Assembly (NCBI GenBank): GCA_041685145.1
Contig: JAWLGJ010000009.1
Span: 11,370-75,369 of the forward strand
Length of the DNA stretch: 64,000 nt
Direction: 5' to 3'
Source of the DNA: JAWLGJ01 sp041685145
GTDB lineage: Bacteria > Pseudomonadota > Alphaproteobacteria > Rhodospirillales > Magnetospirillaceae
The notes below the pieces were generated by a model. That model saw only the letters and a list, made by a program, of their open reading frames with translations, was not told where the DNA came from and did no database searches. Below are positions 58,430 to 64,000 of the stretch, piece by piece. Numbering within the stretch: the stretch's first letter is position 1; every line of letters begins with the position of its first letter. Made by a program: the position numbers and the translations under genes.

Positions 58430-59800
58430 TCAATCTTTTTCGTCCAAATCCCCGCCACCGGGCAGGTGCATGTGCACCCGCAGCCCCCCCAGGGGCGCGT
58501 CTTCCAGCCGCACCGTGCCGCCGTACAGCTCGACCAGATCGCGCACGATCGCCAGCCCCAGCCCGGCGCCGTCCTTGCGACCGTCGAGGCGGTGGCCGCG
58601 GCGGAAAACGTCCTCGCGCTGTTCCGGCGGCAGGCCGGGCCCATCGTCGTCGACGAACAGGACGATGCCGTCCGGCACCGCCGCCGCCGAACCTCGCACG
58701 CGGCCGCGCGCCCATTTGCAGGCGTTGTCCAGCAGGTTGCCGGCGATCTCCTCCAGATCCTGCCGGTCGCCGCGGAACCACAGCTCGGCGGGCACGTCGA
58801 GGGACACCTCGACGCCGCGCTCCTGATGGATGCGGCGCATCACCCGCGCCAGCCCCTCCAGCACCGGCAGCAGCGGCGTGCGCATCCCCGGCACGCGCGC
58901 GGCGCCGGCGGCCCGCGCCCGCGCCAGGTGGTATTCGACCTGCCGCCGCATCCGCTCGATCTCGGGCCCGAGGACGGCGGCGTGCTCGACATGCCCGCGC
59001 TGGCGCAGGGTCTCGGTTTCGTTGGCCATGACCGCCAGCGGGGTCTTGAGGCTGTGGGCCAGGTTGCCGGCCTGGTCGCGCGCCCGCTCGACCAGCGCCG
59101 CGTACTCGTCCAGGACGGCGTTCAAGTCCTCGACGACGGGGGCGATCTCGTCGGGGTATTTGCCTTGCAGATACCGCGTCTCGCCGCGGCGCACTTTGGC
59201 GAGGGCAAGCTGCAGCCGCCCCAGCGGCAACAAGCCCCCGAAGACCTGCGCCACCGCCGCCACCGCCAGCCCGATGCCCAGCATCCCCAGCGACAGGGCC
59301 AGCACGCTGTCGAAGGCGTCGAGGGAATTCTCCACCGCCGCCAGATTCTCGGCCACCGCCAGGCGCAGCCAACGGTCGGACGCCGGCATCCGCACCGAGC
59401 GTTCCAGCGCCCGCACCCGCTGCCCGTCCGGCCCGCGCAGGACATTGAGCGTGGAGGCGCCGGTGCCGCGATGCGGCAGCGGCAGCACCCCGTCCCACAG
59501 CGAACGCGAGCGCCGGATCGGCACCCCGCTGGCGTCGCTGATCTGCCAGTAGAGGCCGGAATAGGGTTGGCGGAAGCGGCCGTCCATCAGCTCGCGCTCC
59601 AGGGCCACGTCGCCATAGGGGCCGGCCCTGATGGCGCCGGCAAGCTGCCCCATCAGGGCCTCCATGCGGTCGGCGTGCTGGGCCTCGACATGGCTGCGAA
59701 ACATCGCCGAAAGCATGATTCCCGCCACCCCCAAGGCCACCGCGATCCACACCAGCGCCCCCGCCAGCAGGCGGAAGCTCAACGAGCGTGGCGAGATCAC
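58430..59800 (-). CDS. Membrane sensor histidine kinase of the PepSY-linked system
   Basis: The 456-residue PhoQ/QseC-like kinase has two membrane helices (about residues 10-35 and 165-192) enclosing a periplasmic sensor domain with DVALERELMDGRFRQPYSGLYWQI. A HAMP-like stretch follows, then a HisKA box with His249 in NLAHSLKTPLAV, the N box near residue 350, and an HATPase with DDDGPGLPPEQR and DGAGLGLAIVRDLVELY. It overlaps the response regulator by 4 bp (GTGA). The stimulus is unknown; related systems sense divalent cations, iron or membrane stress. Confidence 0.93.
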   Translation of the reverse strand: MISPRSLSFRLLAGALVWIAVALGVAGIMLSAMFRSHVEAQHADRMEALMGQLAGAIRAGPYGDVALERELMDGRFRQPYSGLYWQISDASGVPIRRSRSLWDGVLPLPHRGTGASTLNVLRGPDGQRVRALERSVRMPASDRWLRLAVAENLAAVENSLDAFDSVLALSLGMLGIGLAVAAVAQVFGGLLPLGRLQLALAKVRRGETRYLQGKYPDEIAPVVEDLNAVLDEYAALVERARDQAGNLAHSLKTPLAVMANETETLRQRGHVEHAAVLGPEIERMRRQVEYHLARARAAGAARVPGMRTPLLPVLEGLARVMRRIHQERGVEVSLDVPAELWFRGDRQDLEEIAGNLLDNACKWARGRVRGSAAAVPDGIVLFVDDDGPGLPPEQREDVFRRGHRLDGRKDGAGLGLAIVRDLVELYGGTVRLEDAPLGGLRVHMHLPGGGDLDEKD

Positions 59801-60456
59801 GTCGCCTCCAGGCGGTAGCCGAAACCCCTTTCGGTCTTGATGAGGTCGCGGCCGAGCTTGCGACGCAGTCGGCCGATGAAGACTTCGATGGTGTTGGAAT
59901 CGCGGTCGAAATCCTGGGCGTAGACGTGTTCGGCCAGTTCGCTGCGCGACACCGCCTTGCCGGCGTGGTGCATCAGGTAGGACAGCACGCGGTATTCGTG
60001 GCCGGTCAGGTTGATGGCGGAACCGTCCATCGCCACCCGGCTGGTGCGCGTGTCCAGCGTCAGCGGCCCCACCCGCAACAGCGGCGAGGCATGGCCGGCG
60101 GCGCGGCGGATGATCGCCCGCAGCCGCGCCTGCAGTTCCTCCATCTGGAACGGCTTGGGCAGATAGTCGTCGGCGCCGGCGTCGATGCCCTCGACCCGTT
60201 CGCTCCAGGTGCCGCGGGCGGTGAGGATGAGCACCGGCACCGTGTTGCCGGCCTCGCGCCAGCTTTTCAGCACCGTCAGGCCGTCCATCGCCGGTAGGCC
60301 GAGATCCAGCACCACCGCGTCATAGGACTCCGTCGAGCCCATGAACTCGGCGTCTTCGCCATTGTCGGCGATGTCGACGGCATAGCCCGCCGCCTGCAGC
60401 GCCTCCGCGAGTTGCTCGCGCAGGCCCGCCTCATCCTCGACGACCAGAACCCGCAT
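59797..60456 (-). CDS. OmpR/PhoB-family response regulator
   Basis: The 219-residue regulator has a receiver domain with the acidic pair in VVEDEA, phospho-acceptor Asp51 (VLDLGLP), Thr in LILTAR and Lys in LPKPF. A winged-helix output domain from about residue 125 ends in VFIGRLRRKLG and GFGYRLEAT. It is coupled to the PepSY gene (TGATG) and to the kinase. A tandem GTTCAG repeat upstream of the operon fits OmpR-family dimer binding, so autoregulation is likely. Confidence 0.95.
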   Translation of the reverse strand: MRVLVVEDEAGLREQLAEALQAAGYAVDIADNGEDAEFMGSTESYDAVVLDLGLPAMDGLTVLKSWREAGNTVPVLILTARGTWSERVEGIDAGADDYLPKPFQMEELQARLRAIIRRAAGHASPLLRVGPLTLDTRTSRVAMDGSAINLTGHEYRVLSYLMHHAGKAVSRSELAEHVYAQDFDRDSNTIEVFIGRLRRKLGRDLIKTERGFGYRLEAT

Positions 60457-60779
60457 CAGTCCGGCGTCCGCCCTTCGCGCTCCTGCTGCATCCGCTCGCC
60501 GGTACGGGCATCGTAATAGGCTTCGAGGATGCGGCCTTCGGGGGTCAACAGCTTAACACCATAGACGAAATTGCCGCGTTCCTCTTCCTCCAGGTGAACC
60601 TCCAGCAGTTCCCCGGCGTGCTCGGACGCCACCGCGCGCAGAATGGCCTGAAGCGAAACGATGCGTCCTTCGGAGTAGGCCTGCCGGGCGCGCTCGTGGT
60701 CGAGGGCGCCGCCCGCCGCGGCGGCGGTCGTCCCGGCGGCGGCGATGACAGCGGCGGCGATGCTTCGGCTCCAACGCAT
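60456..60779 (-). CDS. Small secreted PepSY-domain protein
   Basis: The 107-residue protein has a signal peptide (cleavage near AAAAGGA) and one PepSY domain with VSLQAILRAV, VHLEEEERGNFVYGVKLL and ILEAYYDARTGE. PepSY proteins are thought to inhibit or modulate proteins at the cell surface. It is the first gene of an operon with the response regulator and kinase, an arrangement frequent in proteobacteria. It may feed back on the kinase sensor domain. No ribosome site is visible, consistent with a very short leader. Confidence 0.88.
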   Translation of the reverse strand: MRWSRSIAAAVIAAAGTTAAAAGGALDHERARQAYSEGRIVSLQAILRAVASEHAGELLEVHLEEEERGNFVYGVKLLTPEGRILEAYYDARTGERMQQEREGRTPD

Positions 60780-60787
60780 GGTCTACG

Positions 60788-60843
60788 GTATAACAGAAAC
60801 AAAGTTGAACGACGCATGAAGGGCGCGTTCAGGCTGCGTTCAG
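60788..60843 (-). promoter_or_regulatory. PepSY-operon promoter with tandem response-regulator box
   Basis: GTTCAG occurs twice, at 60827-60832 and 60838-60843, on one DNA face with an 11-bp period (GTTCAG-N5-GTTCAG). This is the form of OmpR-family sites such as the BqsR box. On the minus strand TTATAC (60788-60793) is a good -10 only about 8 bases before the ATG. No clear -35 exists, as expected of an activated promoter. Confidence 0.6.
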
Positions 60844-60988
60844 CCGCGGGGTGTTACACCAACCTCACTGCGGTCGCTCTACCCCCCCTCCAGAGAGGCC
60901 GTCAGTAAGTCCGTGGTGGTTCTGGCCCGGCCGGTCCTGCCCTTCGTCACTCCCCCGATGAAGGTCTCCCCCGATCTGTGGACCGGTC

Positions 60989-61013
60989 GGGCCGCCCCCT
61001 AACAGGGCGGCCC
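60989..61013 (-). terminator. Perfect hairpin at the slipin stop codon
   Basis: GGGCCGCCC and GGGCGGCCC pair across a 7-base loop, beginning at the last base of the slipin stop codon. No T run follows on the minus strand, so its strength as a terminator is uncertain. The rest of the 233-bp spacer up to the PepSY gene holds only that gene's promoter. Confidence 0.5.
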
Positions 61014-61765
61014 TATACCCCTCGCTCCCTCAAAGCATCGAGCAGCGCCCCCGGCAGCGGCAACACGATCGTGTTTGTACGATCGCTGGCGACGTCCTGC
61101 AAGGTGGCAAGATAGCGAAGCTGCATCGCGCCGGGCGCCCGCGTCAGTTCCTCGGCGGCCTCCACCAGCTTCTGCGCCGCCTGCTGCTCGCCCTCGGCGT
61201 TGATGATGCGGGCGCGGCGGATGCGTTCCGCCTCGGCCTGCTTGGCGATGGCGCGAATCATGCTTTCGTCGATTTCGATGTGCTTGATCTCGACATTGGC
61301 GACCTTGATGCCCCAGGCGTCGGTCTGGGAGTCGACGATGTCCTGGATGTCACGGTTGAGGCGGTCGCGTTCCGCCAGCATCTCGTCCAGGTCATGCTTG
61401 CCCAGCACCGAACGCAGCGTCGTCTGCGCCAGTTGGCTGGTGGCGACCAGAAAATCCTCGACGTTCACCACCGACTTGTCGGGATCGACCACCCGGAAAT
61501 ACAGCACCGCATCCACCTTCACCGAGACATTGTCCCGCGAGATGAGATCCTGGCTGGGGACATCCTGAACGATGGTGCGCAGATCGACCCGCACCATCTG
61601 CTGGATGCCGGGAATGAGGATGATGAGCCCCGGCCCCTTGACGCCGCTGAAGCGCCCCAGCGTGAACACCACGCCGCGCTCGTACTCGCGCAGGATGCGG
61701 ATGGCCGAACCGATCAGCAGCAGCAGCAGCGCAAGGACAATGACAACGCCGGCCAAATCGAACAT
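61013..61765 (-). CDS. Slipin-family (stomatin/prohibitin-like) membrane protein
   Basis: The 250-residue protein has an N-terminal membrane helix (VVIVLALLLLLIGSAI) and an SPFH/band 7 domain with REYERGVVFTLGRFSGVKGPGLIILIPGI and DVPSQDLISRDNVSVKVDAVLYFRV. An Ala/Glu-rich coiled segment near residue 180 follows. Slipins form membrane-associated oligomers. The gene follows the NfeD gene directly (stop and start adjacent), a conserved pairing in which the NfeD protease may process or stabilise the slipin. Confidence 0.93.
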   Translation of the reverse strand: MFDLAGVVIVLALLLLLIGSAIRILREYERGVVFTLGRFSGVKGPGLIILIPGIQQMVRVDLRTIVQDVPSQDLISRDNVSVKVDAVLYFRVVDPDKSVVNVEDFLVATSQLAQTTLRSVLGKHDLDEMLAERDRLNRDIQDIVDSQTDAWGIKVANVEIKHIEIDESMIRAIAKQAEAERIRRARIINAEGEQQAAQKLVEAAEELTRAPGAMQLRYLATLQDVASDRTNTIVLPLPGALLDALRERGV

Positions 61766-63181
61766 CTATTCCCCCTTCCTCGCCTGTTCCTGGTCCAGGG
61801 GCTCGACGTCCAGCGTCAGCCCGTTGATGTCCACCACCTTCACGCGCTGGCCGCGTGCCAGCCCCTTGCCGCGCCCCTGCCACAGCTCGCCGCGGATGCG
61901 CACCAGGCCGCCGTCGCCGCTCCATTCCTCGACCAGACCCGACGCGCCCACCATGCTGTGCCCGCCGATGAAGGCCGGCCGCCGATGCACCCGCACCACA
62001 AGAAACATGAGCGCGGCCAGCGCCAGCGCCAGGGCGGACGTTACGGTTATGACGGTGGTCATCGGCAGCCCGAAGCCCGGCGCGTCGGTGTCGAAGAGGA
62101 TGGTGGCGCCGATGCCGAAGGCGACGATGCCGCCGACCCCCAGCACCCCGAAGGACGACACGAACACCTCGGCGACCATGAAGCCCACCCCCAGCAGGAT
62201 CAGCGCCGCCCCCGCCCAGTTCACCGGCAGGACGTTCAGCGCGTACAACGCCAGCGTCAGGCAGATGGCGCCCAGCACGCCGGGGAAGATCGAGCCGGGA
62301 TTGATGATCTCGAAAATGATGCCGTAAAAGCCCAGGGTCATCAGCACCAGGGCGATGTTGGGATTGGTCAGCAACGACAGCAGCCGGATGCGCCAGTCGG
62401 GGTCCATGCGCACGGTTTCGGCGCCGGCGGTACGCAGGGTGCGCTCGCCGCCGGTAACCTGCACGACCCGGCCGTCGATGGTGTCGAGCAGCGCAGGCAG
62501 GTCGGGGGCCACCAGGTCGATGACCGCCATTTCCGCCGCCCGCGTCGCCGACAGGCTCGCCGCCTCACGCACCGCCTGCTCGGCCCATTCGGCGTTGCGC
62601 CCGCGCAATTCCGCCAGCCCGCGAATATAGGCGACGGCGTCGTTGACGGCCTTGGCGGTCATCGCATCGCGCGGCGCCTCCTCCTCCTCGCCCTCGCCGG
62701 CCGCGCCGTCCCCCGCCTGGCCGTCCTCCGCCTCGGGTTGTTGCGGCTCGCCGGGCAGCGGCTGCGGCGACCCGCCGAGCTGAACCGGCGTTGCCGCCCC
62801 CAGATTGGTGGCGGGCGCCATCGCCGCGACGTGGCTGGCATACATGATGTAGGTGCCGGCGCTGGCGGCGCGGGCGCCGCGCGGCGCTACATAGGACACC
62901 ACCGGCACCGGCGAGGCCAGAATGCCGCGAATAATGTCGCGCATACTGTCGTCGAGGCCGCCCGGGGTGTCCATGCGCAGAACCAGCGCTTCGGCCCCCT
63001 CCTCGGCCGCCCGTGCCAGGCCGTCCTCGACATATTCGGCGGTGGCCGGGCCGATGGGGCCGTTCAGCGTCAGCACCAGCACCGGAGCACGCGCCTCCTG
63101 CGCCGCCGCCCAGCCGACCAGGAGAAGCCCCGGAAGCAGGAGCACGGCGCGAAGCAGGCGGGAGGCGACGCCAGATGTCAT
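61766..63181 (-). CDS. NfeD-family membrane serine protease
   Basis: The 471-residue long-form NfeD has a signal peptide (cleavage near AAAQ). A ClpP/SppA-type periplasmic protease domain carries MDTPGGLDDSMR and Ser107 in RAASAGTYIMYAS, with Lys in AMTAKAVND as the dyad partner. About five membrane helices follow near residues 265-395, then a C-terminal OB-fold domain (GELWQGRGKGLARGQRVKVVDI). An acidic Gly/Glu insert lies near residue 160. In archaea the relative PH1510 cleaves the partner stomatin. It directly precedes the slipin gene. Confidence 0.93.
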   Translation of the reverse strand: MTSGVASRLLRAVLLLPGLLLVGWAAAQEARAPVLVLTLNGPIGPATAEYVEDGLARAAEEGAEALVLRMDTPGGLDDSMRDIIRGILASPVPVVSYVAPRGARAASAGTYIMYASHVAAMAPATNLGAATPVQLGGSPQPLPGEPQQPEAEDGQAGDGAAGEGEEEEAPRDAMTAKAVNDAVAYIRGLAELRGRNAEWAEQAVREAASLSATRAAEMAVIDLVAPDLPALLDTIDGRVVQVTGGERTLRTAGAETVRMDPDWRIRLLSLLTNPNIALVLMTLGFYGIIFEIINPGSIFPGVLGAICLTLALYALNVLPVNWAGAALILLGVGFMVAEVFVSSFGVLGVGGIVAFGIGATILFDTDAPGFGLPMTTVITVTSALALALAALMFLVVRVHRRPAFIGGHSMVGASGLVEEWSGDGGLVRIRGELWQGRGKGLARGQRVKVVDINGLTLDVEPLDQEQARKGE

Positions 63182-63333
63182 GGTCAGCCGTTTGCGTTGC
63201 CGTCGGCGCGGGTTGCGCGAAGAACTGTGACGCCTGCGGCACCCCAGGTCAATCCGACGGGACGGTGGACGGCCAAAAGGCTGCGCCCGGCGGCCGCCGG
63301 GCGCAGCGCCGGCAGGTGCGGCCGAAACCGCCG

Positions 63334-63807
63334 TCAGTCCTGCGTCTGTTGGGAGGGATCGGGCGTTTCGGCGGCCTGCCCCCCGTCCTGCTCCAGGAAC
63401 TCGCGCTCGGCGGGGCTAACCTGGAAGACCACGATCTCTACCGGCTCGTCGCCGCGATTGACGGCCCGCATCCGCGCGTCGAGGGGCTCGGCGACCGCCT
63501 CGCCGGTCGCAATGTCGTAGGGCTCCTGGCCCTCGATCTCCAGGGAAAGAGTGCCCTCCTCGACGTAGATATAGACCGGCGACGGATGGGTGTGCCACGC
63601 CGCGGCCGTGTTGGGGTCGATGCGCCCGCGCACCACCCGGACCACCGCGTCCTCCGGCACCTCGGCCTGCTCCAACAGGATCTCGTTCAGTTCGGAGGCC
63701 GGCGTGTCAATCTCGGCAAGCTGCTCGTCGGCTTGCTGGGCCGCTGCCGTACCGGCAACAAGGACGGTTGCCGCGCCCACAGCCAAGCATCGCATCATCT
63801 GGATCAT
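63334..63807 (-). CDS. Periplasmic cupin-domain protein
   Basis: The 157-residue protein has a signal peptide ending near TAAAQQ and one cupin barrel. The first cupin motif appears as AAAWHTHPSPVYIYVEEGTLSLE with two His and a Glu; the second is weaker (RMRAVNRGDEPVEIVVFQV) and lacks its usual His. GGGAG lies 6 bases before the ATG. Relatives are annotated only as cupin proteins. The acidic Gln-rich tail (QDGGQAAETPDPSQQTQD) is probably disordered. It is the last gene in the window; the 193 bp beyond it show no gene or clear signal. Confidence 0.85.
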   Translation of the reverse strand: MIQMMRCLAVGAATVLVAGTAAAQQADEQLAEIDTPASELNEILLEQAEVPEDAVVRVVRGRIDPNTAAAWHTHPSPVYIYVEEGTLSLEIEGQEPYDIATGEAVAEPLDARMRAVNRGDEPVEIVVFQVSPAEREFLEQDGGQAAETPDPSQQTQD

Positions 63808-64000
63808 TGTCGTCTCCCGTTCCGACGCAATAGGCGCCAGATGTCGAAAGGCGCACCGCGGGGGTCAAGCCGCTGCTTGGCGGGCAGGCGACGTAGCACG
63901 GAATGGGGAACGGCCGCCACGACGGCGCCCCCCCAAGACGGGCGGGCGCCACCCAAACGCGATCAGGTTGCCACCATCCACGCGCCGCCCCGGGTTTACA

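Noticed and set aside
63707..63952. Small frame at the right edge
   Set aside because: It overlaps the cupin gene's signal peptide in another frame and has no ribosome site or recognisable pattern.

Overview
The window is GC-rich bacterial DNA without rRNA, tRNA, phage or transposase genes, and it most resembles an alphaproteobacterium of the Rhodospirillales type. Supporting this are the tpiA-secG-pyrG-kdsA run divergent from a PpiD-like gene and trpE, a ThyX-type thymidylate synthase, a HisKA_2 kinase, a PepSY/two-component operon and short palindromic intergenic repeats. KdsA implies a Gram-negative outer membrane with LPS. The placement rests on gene content and order and was not tested by phylogeny.

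Region 1 (1-16.7 kb) is a surface-polysaccharide (O-antigen or capsule) locus of the Wzx/Wzy type. On the plus strand are the 3' part of a polymerase-like membrane protein, an RfbC-like epimerase and an SDR reductase. On the minus strand a long operon holds wbpA, wbpB, an N-formyltransferase with an ankyrin tail, a wbpE-like aminotransferase, wzx, a PIG-L deacetylase, a sulfotransferase, a glycosyltransferase, rfbF, rfbG, a sugar C-methyltransferase, an SDR, a PglC-like initiating sugar transferase and a GT2 enzyme. Together they predict a polymer with a 3-formamido uronic acid, a branched CDP-derived 6-deoxy sugar and possibly sulfate.

Region 2 (16.8-26 kb) is an export and chain-length block: a Yjb/Gfc-type set (YjbH, large SLBB exporter, YjbF/GfcB lipoprotein, GfcA-like low-complexity peptide), Wzz, and divergently a WbpM-like 4,6-dehydratase. 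Region 3 (26-31.5 kb) has uppS (carrier lipid), a second aminotransferase/oxidoreductase pair, galE and an orphan PAS-HisKA_2 kinase.

Region 4 (31.5-44.1 kb) is mostly core metabolism: kdsA, pyrG, secG, tpiA, ppiD, trpE and thyX, with a GAF/HD-GYP protein and a CHASE2 adenylate cyclase. It also contains two palindromic elements, a nested hairpin between pyrG and kdsA and a MITE-like insertion at the end of thyX. Region 5 (44.2-49.2 kb) is a five-gene operon of HisH2, HisF2, a WbpG/PseA-type amidotransferase, a Rossmann-propeller protein of unknown function and a methyltransferase. It probably forms an acetamidino sugar and does not look like histidine biosynthesis.

Region 6 (49.2-64 kb) holds a CDF transporter, bacteriohemerythrin, fumC and a copper-efflux regulon (copZ, cueR, copA) with three recognisable CueR-type boxes. 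It continues with a divergent polysaccharide deacetylase, a multi-PAS kinase, a PepSY-response regulator-kinase operon with a tandem 11-bp repeat upstream, a slipin/NfeD pair and a periplasmic cupin. The last 190 bases hold no gene I can support.
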